Below the pieces are notes generated by a model. The model saw only the letters and a list, made by a program, of their open reading frames with translations. It searched no databases and was not told where the DNA came from. DNA of 64,000 nt. It comes from Bacteroidota bacterium (GTDB taxonomy: Bacteria > Bacteroidota > Bacteroidia > Cytophagales > Spirosomataceae). The DNA is taken from positions 434,001 to 498,000 of the forward strand of contig JAIUOF010000001.1 in assembly GCA_020161355.1 (NCBI GenBank), in the 5' to 3' direction. Both the position numbers and the translations under genes were made by a program. Every line of letters begins with the position of its first letter. Position 1 is the stretch's first letter. Below, piece by piece: positions 27,714-36,266 of this stretch.

Positions 27714-28717
27714 TAAAAGTAGGTATTGTTGGTTACGGTTTGTCAGGGAGATATTTGCAGGCTCCTTTTTTTCAGTCAAATCCTGATTTTGAGTTAAAGT
27801 ATATTGTAACGTCTCAGGAAATTGATGAAAAACTATTTCCTAAAACTAAGGCAACTAAAACAATAGATGATCTCCTCATGGACGACGATATTGATTTGAT
27901 TTCAATTTGTTCTCCAAGTTACACCCATTTTGAATATGGAAAAAAATGTCTGGAGGCAGGGAAGCATGTGCTTTTAGAAAAGCCGGTAACTGCAACTTTT
28001 CAGGAAACTCAGATTCTCTTTCAATTAGCCAACTCAAAAGGTTTGCATTTGTTTGTTTATCAAAATCGCCGGTTTGATTCTGATTTTTTAACTGTTAAGA
28101 AAGTTATTGAATCTCGTGTTCTTGGAGATATATTAAGCTATGAAGCCCATTTTGACCGTTTTAAACCGCTTTTAAATCCGAAAAAATGGAAAGAAGTAGT
28201 ATCGCCTGCAAATGGGATTTTGTATGATCTTGGCTCACATTTAATTGATCAGTCGGTTTGTTTATTCGGCATACCTTCTGAGGTTTCAGGAAAAGTTTTT
28301 ACGCAAAGGGAAGGCTCTGAAATTGACGATGCTTTTGACATTTATCTTGATTACGGCAAAACTAAAGTTACTCTTAAGTCTAGTTTGATGGTGAAAAATC
28401 AAGGGCCGAAATATACCATTCATGGGACAAAGGGTAGTTTTGTTAAATACGGCATAGATGTACAGGAAGAGCATTTAGTTTCAGGAAAATGGCCAATAAG
28501 TGTTGATTTTGGCAAAGAATCTAATGCATTTGATGGATCATTAGTTTCCAATATTTCCGGATTGGAATTTACAGGAAAAATTGAAACGCTTCAAGGCAGA
28601 TGGAGTCAACTTTTTGAAAACATTTCGGATGTGATACAAAAAAATCAACCCAAATTCTTCAAAGATGAAGAAATATTAATTCAAATGCAGATTATTGAAA
28701 ATATTAAAAGAATGTAA
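27710..28717 (+). CDS. Gfo/Idh/MocA family oxidoreductase
   Basis: A 335-residue NAD(P)-dependent dehydrogenase with an N-terminal Rossmann domain (VGIVGYGLSGRYLQAPFF), the EKPVT motif (catalytic Lys near residue 97) and a C-terminal alpha/beta domain with a GILYDLGSHLIDQ His. The family oxidises or reduces sugars, inositols and biliverdin; the substrate is not evident. The ATG overlaps the upstream stop (ATGA). The last gene of the lysA run. Confidence 0.88.
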   Translation: MIKVGIVGYGLSGRYLQAPFFQSNPDFELKYIVTSQEIDEKLFPKTKATKTIDDLLMDDDIDLISICSPSYTHFEYGKKCLEAGKHVLLEKPVTATFQETQILFQLANSKGLHLFVYQNRRFDSDFLTVKKVIESRVLGDILSYEAHFDRFKPLLNPKKWKEVVSPANGILYDLGSHLIDQSVCLFGIPSEVSGKVFTQREGSEIDDAFDIYLDYGKTKVTLKSSLMVKNQGPKYTIHGTKGSFVKYGIDVQEEHLVSGKWPISVDFGKESNAFDGSLVSNISGLEFTGKIETLQGRWSQLFENISDVIQKNQPKFFKDEEILIQMQIIENIKRM

Positions 28718-28740
28718 AAGGCCTAATGTTGGGCCTTTTA
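28715..28740. terminator. Hairpin between convergent genes
   Basis: TAAAAGGCC (28715-28723) pairs with GGCCTTTTA (28732-28740). The stem contains the stop codon of the oxidoreductase gene and ends 5 bases before the stop of the opposite gene. The T run is short. Confidence 0.65.
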
Positions 28741-28744
28741 CATT

Positions 28745-29647
28745 TTAATCCCACAATTTTTCGGGATATTTACCTGCTTTTACAAGATTTTGGATAGCAT
28801 CCACCACGATAGGTTTATCTTCAGGATAAGTCACTCCAAACCAGTCAGAGCTATTTTCAAAAACTTTACACTTACCTTTACCGGTGTCAATCAGATGACT
28901 CATCACTTTGGGAATGTAAAATTCAGCTTTGGGAGCATCAAAATTAGCTTTTGAATATTCCTCAAACATAGCTTTAATTTCAGGAAAAACTCCGGGCATA
29001 AATCCCCAAAAATTCATAGAAACTGGGGTGTTTTCTTCCAGAACAACCGGATCAACTAAATCTAAAAAGGCAATTTTACCATCATCTTGTCTGATTATTT
29101 TCGTTCTTTCGGTCACATTTTCCAAAAAACCATCCTTATCTGTAACACAAACACCTCTTGAAACAGTACCATTTTCCGAAAGTGTGTTCTTTATTTGGTA
29201 TCCAATCATAGCGTGTGTCTGTTCATCAGAATTTGTTGATAAAAACTTTGCCATGGTCTCGAAACCTTCATAACCATAAAAATCATCTGCATTGATTACC
29301 GCAAATGGGACAGAGGTTTGATCCCAGGCACATAGGACTGCATGTCCTGTACCCCATGGTTTTTCCCGCTTTACCCCGGCAAGCTCTTCTGGTAAATAAC
29401 TGTCTATTTCCTGTAAAGCAAAATCATAATCTATTTTCCCTTTTAACTTAGGACCAAAAATCTCTTCAAAATCATTCTTTAATTCTTTCCTGACTATAAA
29501 TACAATCTTTCCGAATCCCGCTTTAATAGCATCAAAAAGCGAATAATCTATAATTGTTTCACCATTAGGTCCAAATTGATCCAATTGTTTAATACCTCCA
29601 TATCTGCTGCCCATTCCGGCCGCCAAAATCAACAAAGTGGGTTTCAT
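28745..29647 (-). CDS. Sugar-phosphate nucleotidyltransferase
   Basis: A 300-residue GT-A-type nucleotidyltransferase. The N-terminus has the NTP-binding loop LAAGMGSRYGGIKQLDQFG, and INADDFYG is the metal-binding Asp motif near residue 120. The family includes glucose-1-phosphate uridylyl- and thymidylyltransferases; the precise sugar cannot be told. No neighbour is a sugar pathway gene except possibly the adjacent Gfo/Idh enzyme. Confidence 0.82.
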   Translation of the reverse strand: MKPTLLILAAGMGSRYGGIKQLDQFGPNGETIIDYSLFDAIKAGFGKIVFIVRKELKNDFEEIFGPKLKGKIDYDFALQEIDSYLPEELAGVKREKPWGTGHAVLCAWDQTSVPFAVINADDFYGYEGFETMAKFLSTNSDEQTHAMIGYQIKNTLSENGTVSRGVCVTDKDGFLENVTERTKIIRQDDGKIAFLDLVDPVVLEENTPVSMNFWGFMPGVFPEIKAMFEEYSKANFDAPKAEFYIPKVMSHLIDTGKGKCKVFENSSDWFGVTYPEDKPIVVDAIQNLVKAGKYPEKLWD

Positions 29648-29665
29648 TTATTTCTTTTTTTAATG

Positions 29666-29673
29666 CAAATTTA
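29666..29673 (-). promoter_or_regulatory. -7 element of the nucleotidyltransferase gene
   Basis: TAAATTTG on the minus strand matches TAnnTTTG, 18 bases before the ATG at 29647. Confidence 0.5.
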
Positions 29674-29863
29674 ACTGCTCGCCACGGGTTTAAATAGAAA
29701 AAAAACGAATTTTTAAAAATTAATACCCACAGTATTTATGGGCACAAAAAGTTTTTATCCATAAAAAAAGGATTTACATCTATCTAATCCTTGGGATTAT
29801 TTTTCAATTCAATATTTAAGTTATTTTTACTAAAAAATTTTATTCATCTAAAAACTAAGCTTT

Positions 29864-32800
29864 ATGAGAAAAAACTACGGTTTATTTCTGGTATTACTTT
29901 CCTTTTGGTATTCTTCTCTGGGTCAAACTACTGTCCCTGTCAATGGAGTAAGAGACAAAAGACCCGAATATTCCCTCTTTAAGAATGCTACTTTACATGT
30001 TGATTCAAAAACTACTATCACAAATGGTTGGATTTTAATTAAGGGAGATCGCATTTTAAAAGTGGGAAAAGATTTTGAATTCCCAAAGGAAGCCATGATT
30101 TATGATTTGGCCGGAAAACATGTCTATCCATCTTTCATTGATCTGGATTCAGATTATGGAATGCCCGAAATCAAACGTCAACGCCCGACAAATTTCTATG
30201 ATACGCAATTTAATTCCCAAAAAGAAGGGGCTTTCTCCTGGAATCAGGCTTTAAAACCTGAAGTAAATGCGTCAGATATTTTTAAAGTAGATGATAAAGC
30301 AGCTTCAGAGTTGCGTAAAATCGGATTCGGGGTAGTAGTGAGTCACTCCAAAGATGGAATTGCAAGAGGTACGTCGGCATTGGTTTCCTTAGCATCAGGC
30401 TCGGAGAAAGAATCCCTGTTGAAAACCCAGGTTGCTGCACATTATTCATTTGAAAAAGGCTCAAGTACGCAGACTTATCCTGTTTCTTTGATGGGAAGCG
30501 TCGCTTTACTACGTCAGGCAATTTATGATTCAAAATGGTACGTGGCAGGGGGAAACAGCTCCGAAAGAAATCTTTCATTGGAAGCTATGGCAAAGAATCT
30601 GAGCTTACCTTCTATTTTTCATGGAAAGAGTCTTTTAGATGAGCTACGGGCTGAGAAAATTGGAAAAGAATTCGGTTTGAAGTTTATTCAAAAATCAGGC
30701 GGTGATGAATATCGCAGAATTGAAGAAATAAAAAAACTAAACAGTCATATTATCGGAACAGTAAATTTCCCCAAAGCACTGGATGTGGAAGATCCTCTTG
30801 ATGCTGAAAGGGTAAGCCTCGAAGATTTGAAACATTGGGAAATGGCACCTGCAAATTTGGCTAAACTAGCTGAAAATCAGATCAATTTTTCAATTTCTAC
30901 TTCTGATTTACCTGAAAAAAGTACTTTTCTAACTAATATCCAAAAAGCAATTACCCATGGTTTAGATAAAAATCAGGCACTTGAAGCACTCACTTCATCT
31001 CCGGCCAAAGCACTTAAAATTGACGATCTTGTGGGTAGTTTAAAAACAGGACTTTTCGCCAATTTTATCATTTCCACAGAAGAAATATTTGATCCTAAAT
31101 CGAAAATAGTAGAAAACTGGATACAGGGTAAAAAATACGTTATCAATGATTTAAGTCTGGCTTCTATCAATGGAAAATATGAAATCACTTTGCCTCAGTT
31201 CAACAAAGTTAAATTGGATGTAACAGGTGATAATGATAAACCTTCGATTGAGATTGTAGTAAATGATTCCACAAAAATCAAAACTACTACTGTTAGAGAC
31301 AACAATTTCCTTACAATCAATTACAAAAAATCTGAAAAAGAACCGGGAACTATCAGAATGTCGGGTTTGATTGATGGGAATGCCATAAAAGGGGAAGGAA
31401 AAGACGAAAAAGGAAGTAACTTTTCATGGAATGCTGTAAAAGTTTCAGATGCCCAAAAATCGAAGGCTGATTCTGTAAAAAAACAGGAAAAACCAGTTCT
31501 AGGTTCGAATATTTTCCCATTCACAGCCTATGGAAACACGAGCATTCCCATCAAAGAAGATTTATTGATAAAAAATGCGACCGTCTGGACCAATGAAGCA
31601 GATGGCATCATCAAAACCGATGTTTTGGTAAAAAATGGAAAAATTGATAAAGTAGGAGCTAACTTATCAGTTCCTGGCGTCAAAATAATTGATGCCACTG
31701 GCAAACACCTGACCAATGGAATAATTGATGAGCATAGCCATATTGCACTTTTCTCAATCAATGAGGTTGAATCTGTTTCATCGGAAGTTCGCCAGGAAGA
31801 CGTGTTAAACTCCGAGGATATCAATATTTATCGTCAGTTGGCTGGTGGTGTTACTACTTCACAGTTATTGCATGGGTCAGCAGACTGTATCGGAGGTCAA
31901 TCAGCCATTGTAAAACTAAAATGGGGTGAAACGCCCGATAATCTTATTATCAGCAATTCACCAAAATTTATCAAGTTTGCTTTGGGTGAAAATGTAAAAA
32001 GAGGCAATGCACCTCAAACTCCCAATCGTTTCCCAAGTACAAGAATGGGTGTTGAGCAAGTGTTTTTAGATGCTTTTACAAGAGCTAAAGCCTATAAAGC
32101 CGAATGGAATGCTTATAATTCAGCTAAAATAAAAACCGGACTTAAGGCTCCAAAAAAAGACCTGGAACTTGATGCATTAGTAGAAATTTTAGATGGCAAC
32201 AGAAATATTACCTGTCATTCCTATGTGCAGTCTGAGATCAATATGCTCATGAAACTCGCTGATTCACTAGGGTTTAAGGTTAATACACTTACTCATATTC
32301 TGGAAGGTTATAAAGTAGCAGATAAAATGAAAGCCAGAGGAATATATGGCTCAACTTTCTCTGACTGGTGGGCTTATAAAATGGAAGTGAAAGAAGCCAT
32401 ACCTTTTAATGCAGCAATTATGACCAAAGCAGGTGTAATGACCGCAATCAATTCTGATGATGCCGAAATGGCACGAAGATTAAATCAAGAAGCTGCAAAA
32501 ACGGTATTATATGGCGGATTGACGGAAGAGCAAGCATGGAAAACCGTTACATTAAATCCTGCTACGATGCTTCATCTGGGTGACCGCATGGGCTCTATCA
32601 AAGCAGGTAAAGATGCTGATTTGGTGATATGGAATGATAATCCGCTGTCAATATATGCTACTCCGGAAAAAACAATAATTGAAGGGGCAATTTATTTTGA
32701 TGTTGAAAAAGAAAACCAAAAACTTACAGAGATTAATGACGAGAAAAACAGATTAATTCAGAAACTACTTCAGGAAAAAGCAAAAGGTACCCCAACCGCG

Positions 32801-32917
32801 AAACCACAATTTAGAGGACGCCTTCAGGACATCCATTGTGACAGTATCCTGGAGTATGATGGCGTTTCAATCGAAAACCTGGATGCTTTTTTAAATGAAA
32901 ATAATCATCAACATTAA
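29864..32917 (+). CDS. Secreted double-domain amidohydrolase
   Basis: A 1017-residue exported protein (signal peptide ending SLGQ near residue 21) with two amidohydrolase modules. The N-terminal module (about 30-440) lacks the metal-binding HxH: where it should be, the sequence reads FIDLDSD. The C-terminal module (about 560-985) is complete: EHSHIALFS (H-x-H near 624), CHSYVQSE and LTHILEGYK His residues, and the NSDDAE Asp. Such proteins are annotated only as amidohydrolases; the substrate is unknown, with imidazolonepropionase- or dipeptidase-like chemistry possible. It is followed within 20 bases by a related single-domain gene. Confidence 0.85.
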   Translation: MRKNYGLFLVLLSFWYSSLGQTTVPVNGVRDKRPEYSLFKNATLHVDSKTTITNGWILIKGDRILKVGKDFEFPKEAMIYDLAGKHVYPSFIDLDSDYGMPEIKRQRPTNFYDTQFNSQKEGAFSWNQALKPEVNASDIFKVDDKAASELRKIGFGVVVSHSKDGIARGTSALVSLASGSEKESLLKTQVAAHYSFEKGSSTQTYPVSLMGSVALLRQAIYDSKWYVAGGNSSERNLSLEAMAKNLSLPSIFHGKSLLDELRAEKIGKEFGLKFIQKSGGDEYRRIEEIKKLNSHIIGTVNFPKALDVEDPLDAERVSLEDLKHWEMAPANLAKLAENQINFSISTSDLPEKSTFLTNIQKAITHGLDKNQALEALTSSPAKALKIDDLVGSLKTGLFANFIISTEEIFDPKSKIVENWIQGKKYVINDLSLASINGKYEITLPQFNKVKLDVTGDNDKPSIEIVVNDSTKIKTTTVRDNNFLTINYKKSEKEPGTIRMSGLIDGNAIKGEGKDEKGSNFSWNAVKVSDAQKSKADSVKKQEKPVLGSNIFPFTAYGNTSIPIKEDLLIKNATVWTNEADGIIKTDVLVKNGKIDKVGANLSVPGVKIIDATGKHLTNGIIDEHSHIALFSINEVESVSSEVRQEDVLNSEDINIYRQLAGGVTTSQLLHGSADCIGGQSAIVKLKWGETPDNLIISNSPKFIKFALGENVKRGNAPQTPNRFPSTRMGVEQVFLDAFTRAKAYKAEWNAYNSAKIKTGLKAPKKDLELDALVEILDGNRNITCHSYVQSEINMLMKLADSLGFKVNTLTHILEGYKVADKMKARGIYGSTFSDWWAYKMEVKEAIPFNAAIMTKAGVMTAINSDDAEMARRLNQEAAKTVLYGGLTEEQAWKTVTLNPATMLHLGDRMGSIKAGKDADLVIWNDNPLSIYATPEKTIIEGAIYFDVEKENQKLTEINDEKNRLIQKLLQEKAKGTPTAKPQFRGRLQDIHCDSILEYDGVSIENLDAFLNENNHQH

Positions 32918-32935
32918 TTTTTTTTGAAAATAATT

Positions 32936-34231
32936 ATGAAAAAAATAATATCATTGATATCAATAACACTGCTGGGGACCCAATTGATTGCCCAAAATCC
33001 GAAAGTAGGCAAAATGGTTACCGGCAAAACAGTTTTCAAAAATGCCCGTATTTTTGTTGGAAACGGTACAGAGCTTTCCCAGGGAAGTATGGTTATTGAA
33101 AATGGAAAAATAACCGAAGTTTCCAATTCTGATTTATCAGTAAAGTTTCCGGGCTCAGCTATTATAGATTTGAAAGGGAAAAGTATCTATCCCGGTATAA
33201 TTTCACCAAATAATTCCCTAGGTTTAACTGAAATAGAATCTATCAGACCTACATCTGACTTTCAGGAAATTGGCGAGTATAATCCAAATGTAAGAACCCT
33301 TATTGCTTTTAACACTGACTCAGAGGTAATTCCAACCGTAAGAGGAAATGGCGTACTTATAACACAGGCAACCCCCGAAGGAGGAGTATTGTCAGGTCGC
33401 TCATCAATAATGAATCTTGATGGCTGGAACTGGGAAGATGCCGTTTTAAAAGCCGATGATGGTGTTTGGTTAAACTGGCCTTCAAAGTTTGGCATGTCGT
33501 TTAATCAGGCTACTTTTACTCGGGAAGTTAAGAAAAACGAAAACTATCAAAGTAAAATCAAAGAGATCGAAACCTTCTTCTTACAAGCGGGTACAGTATC
33601 AAAAGATAATCAGTATGAAAATCTGAAACTTTCGGCTTTAACCGGAATCCTTTCAGGTAGTAGCAGGCTATATCTAGCGATAAGTTCCGATAAAGAAGCA
33701 ATTGATGCGATAGCATTTGCTAAGACCCAAAAAATAAAATATCCGGTGATAGTAGGTGCCGTTTATTCAGATTTGGTGATTGATTTGCTAAAGCAAAACA
33801 ATATTCCGGTTCTTATTCCAAGTACTCATCGCTTGCCTGAAAGAGCCGACAACGATGTGTGGTCGGCATATAAATTGCCTTCCCGTTTAATTTCTAAAGG
33901 CTTATTGGTAGGAATGTATTACAATGATTCATATTGGCGTACCCGAAATTTACCTTTTGTGGCAGGAAATGCCGCCGGACATGGCCTTACCAAGGCACAA
34001 GCTTTAAGTATGATTACTATAAACAATGCAAAAATTTTGGGAATCGATGATCTTGTAGGAACTATTGAAGCAGGAAAATTGGCAACTTTCGTGATTTCAA
34101 CAGGTGACATTTTAGATATGAGAACATCTCGAATCGAGCGGGCATTTATTTCAGGAAAAGAAGTTTTGCTGGATGATAAACAGAAAAGACTTGCCGAAAA
34201 ATACATCGAAAAATACGGAATAGAAAAATAA
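32936..34231 (+). CDS. Secreted amidohydrolase-like protein, metal site lost
   Basis: A 431-residue exported protein starting at ATG 32936, with signal peptide MKKIISLISITLLGTQLIAQ; the upstream TTG at 32924 is not needed. It aligns with the N-terminal, degenerate half of its upstream neighbour: both share the FKNA(R/T)... start, the GK.(I/V)YP block and the end 'DDLVGTIEAGKLATFVISTGDI'. The HxH motif position reads GIISPNNS, and no other metal ligands are apparent, so it is probably not a hydrolase by itself. It may be a partner subunit of the neighbour. Confidence 0.8.
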   Translation: MKKIISLISITLLGTQLIAQNPKVGKMVTGKTVFKNARIFVGNGTELSQGSMVIENGKITEVSNSDLSVKFPGSAIIDLKGKSIYPGIISPNNSLGLTEIESIRPTSDFQEIGEYNPNVRTLIAFNTDSEVIPTVRGNGVLITQATPEGGVLSGRSSIMNLDGWNWEDAVLKADDGVWLNWPSKFGMSFNQATFTREVKKNENYQSKIKEIETFFLQAGTVSKDNQYENLKLSALTGILSGSSRLYLAISSDKEAIDAIAFAKTQKIKYPVIVGAVYSDLVIDLLKQNNIPVLIPSTHRLPERADNDVWSAYKLPSRLISKGLLVGMYYNDSYWRTRNLPFVAGNAAGHGLTKAQALSMITINNAKILGIDDLVGTIEAGKLATFVISTGDILDMRTSRIERAFISGKEVLLDDKQKRLAEKYIEKYGIEK

Positions 34232-34257
34232 TATCCGCTTTTTTGTTTGTTAAAAAG

Positions 34258-34292
34258 AAGGTTTGGGGTGAAAAACTCCAAACCTTTTTTCT
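34258..34292. terminator. Terminator after the amidohydrolase pair
   Basis: AAGGTTTGG (34258-34266) pairs with CCAAACCTT (34278-34286), followed by TTTT. Confidence 0.85.
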
Positions 34293-34307
34293 TTAAAATG
34301 CTTTTGG

Positions 34308-34315
34308 TAGTTTTG
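34308..34315 (+). promoter_or_regulatory. -7 element of the prephenate dehydrogenase gene
   Basis: TAGTTTTG matches TAnnTTTG, 23 bases before the ATG at 34339. Confidence 0.5.
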
Positions 34316-34338
34316 TAAAAGCATTTGAAATAAAGAAT

Positions 34339-35589
34339 ATGAAAATTGGAATAATTGGATTAGGTGACATGGGTAAACTTTTTGCCAGAAAATGGGATAA
34401 AAATGGCATGGAGGTTTATGGTTGTGACCTTCCCGAAAAATTTCCATTGCTCCAGTCTGAACTTTCAGATACCAAAATCAAAATTTTGCCCGATGCTGTT
34501 TCGGTTTCACGACTTTGCGATTTTATAATGTATGCGGTCGAGGCTGAAAACATTGAATCAGTTGTAAAACATGCAGGGCCATCCACTAAATTTGGTGCAA
34601 TTGTCACTGGACAAACTTCAGTAAAAACACCAGAAATTTTAGCTTTCGAAAAATATCTTCCGGCCGATGCCCAAATAGTCGGATCTCATGCACTTTATGG
34701 TCCATCAGTTAACCCCGATGGCCAAACTATGGCGGTTTTTAATCACCGGGCTTCTAAAGAATCTTTCGAAAATGCCAAAACTATTTTGGCTTTGATTGGC
34801 TCTAAAATACAAATTTTGGAGGACTACCATGCACATGATAAAATGATGGCTGATGTGCAGGTAATCACTCATGTAGGTTTTGAAAGCGTGGGTACCGCTT
34901 TCATGCACCGAAGAGTATTTCCCTGGGAAATTGAAAATCAGATTCACGGCATAGATAATATTAAACTATTGCTGACACTCAGAATTTACAGCTATAAAGC
35001 TCATGTTTACAGTGGATTGGCTTTTTATAATCCCTTTGCAATTAAAGATGTAAGGAAATTTGCTACAGTCGAAAATGAACTTTTCGGTTTCATGCTGGCA
35101 GGGAAAAAGACTAAATTTGAAAATAAAGTACTAAAAGCCAGAGACATTATTTTTTCAAAAAGAAATAACCAAACTATGCTTAGTGATGAAATAATGAAAG
35201 AATATACCCTAAATCCCGGAGAAAATCACAAGCCCAATTCCCATTTGAGTCTTTTGAGTATGGTTTGTACCTGGGCTGATTTAGGGATCGATCCTTTTGA
35301 AAACCTTGTTTGCCAGACTCCTCCATTTAAATTGAGGGTAGGCCTGGCAGAATATCTCTTTAAAAATGAAGCTCTGCTTGAAGAAACCATCCAAACCGCC
35401 ATTGAAGACCGTTCGATTCTGGTTGATGACCTGGCATTCCATACTGCTGTACATGAATGGACGAATATTTTGGAACTTGGGGATAGAAAAGCATACGAAA
35501 AGCATTTTGAAGCTACTAAACGGTTTCTTTCTGATAGGTTAACAGAGGGTAGAGAAAAGAGCAATTTATTATTTAGCAAACTTGCCTGA
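34339..35589 (+). CDS. Prephenate dehydrogenase, fungal TYR1 type
   Basis: A 416-residue NAD(P)-dependent enzyme for tyrosine synthesis. The Rossmann start IGIIGLGDMGKLFARKW is followed by blocks I recognise from yeast Tyr1: GQTSVKTPEILAFEKYLP, H(A/S)LYGPSVNPDGQ, HDKMMADVQVITH, a PWE motif, LLLTLRIYSYKAHVYSGLA and a long C-terminal stretch PNSHLSLL...LGIDPF...CQTPPF...GLAEYLF. The match is collinear to the end, unlike the shorter usual bacterial TyrA. The stop is followed immediately by the acetyltransferase gene. Confidence 0.88.
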   Translation: MKIGIIGLGDMGKLFARKWDKNGMEVYGCDLPEKFPLLQSELSDTKIKILPDAVSVSRLCDFIMYAVEAENIESVVKHAGPSTKFGAIVTGQTSVKTPEILAFEKYLPADAQIVGSHALYGPSVNPDGQTMAVFNHRASKESFENAKTILALIGSKIQILEDYHAHDKMMADVQVITHVGFESVGTAFMHRRVFPWEIENQIHGIDNIKLLLTLRIYSYKAHVYSGLAFYNPFAIKDVRKFATVENELFGFMLAGKKTKFENKVLKARDIIFSKRNNQTMLSDEIMKEYTLNPGENHKPNSHLSLLSMVCTWADLGIDPFENLVCQTPPFKLRVGLAEYLFKNEALLEETIQTAIEDRSILVDDLAFHTAVHEWTNILELGDRKAYEKHFEATKRFLSDRLTEGREKSNLLFSKLA

Positions 35590-35590
35590 G

Positions 35591-36142
35591 ATGAATAAAG
35601 TAAATTTTGATAAATTCGATAATTCCTGGTATAACCCTGGCAGCATATCAAGAAGGATACTATGGTATTTTTTTAGTCAAATATTCATCAACACTACTTT
35701 TCTATGGCCAATGGCTATCAAAAGATTCATATTGAAAATGTTTGGAATGAAATTTGGACGAAAATTTGTAATTAAACCATCGGTTAATATAAAATTTCCG
35801 TGGTTTTTGGAGATTTCGGATAATGTTTGGATAGGGGAAAAAGTTTGGATTGATAATTTTGTAACTGTTAAGATTGGAAATAATTGCTGCATATCTCAGG
35901 GTGCGTTTTTATTGACGGGAAATCACGATTATAAAAAAGAAAGTTTTGATTTGGTTCCCGGAAAAATAACAATTGAAGATGGTGTTTGGATAGGAGCAAG
36001 GGCAGTGGTCTGCCCGGGGGTAACGTTAAAAAGTCATTCAGTTTTGACTGTTGGAAGCATCACCTCCAAAGATTTAGAGGAATATGGAATTTATATGGGA
36101 AACCCGGCAGTGAAGATTAGAAACCGAATTATTGAAAATTGA
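35591..36142 (+). CDS. WcaF-type sugar O-acetyltransferase
   Basis: A 183-residue left-handed beta-helix (hexapeptide repeat) acetyltransferase. Start ATG 35591 is the first base after the TyrA stop TGA plus one; a TTG at 35582 overlaps it and is less likely. Hexapeptide repeats cover about residues 60-170 (IGEKVWIDNFVTVKIGNNCCIS). The putative catalytic His is in TGNHDYKKESFDL. WcaF homologues acetylate exopolysaccharide building blocks. Together with the WecA-like gene 124 bases downstream it suggests a surface-polysaccharide theme. Confidence 0.88.
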   Translation: MNKVNFDKFDNSWYNPGSISRRILWYFFSQIFINTTFLWPMAIKRFILKMFGMKFGRKFVIKPSVNIKFPWFLEISDNVWIGEKVWIDNFVTVKIGNNCCISQGAFLLTGNHDYKKESFDLVPGKITIEDGVWIGARAVVCPGVTLKSHSVLTVGSITSKDLEEYGIYMGNPAVKIRNRIIEN

Positions 36143-36187
36143 AAATTTTCCATAAAATAAGATTTTAGTACAATTAATCAAAATAAT

Positions 36188-36220
36188 ATTGGAGATAGCT
36201 TGTTTTTATGTATATCTTTG
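36188..36220 (+). promoter_or_regulatory. Promoter of the WecA-like gene
   Basis: ATTG (36188-36191), 21 bases, TATCTTTG (36213-36220) fits the Bacteroidota pattern; the ATG is 46 bases further on. Confidence 0.6.
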
Positions 36221-36266
36221 GTAAACCGTTAGTAATACACAAATAAAGAACCTCTAACTTCATAGA

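Noticed and set aside
30282..30578. Antisense ORF within the amidohydrolase gene
   Set aside because: No homology recognised and fully opposite a well-supported gene; similar shadows throughout the window were left out.
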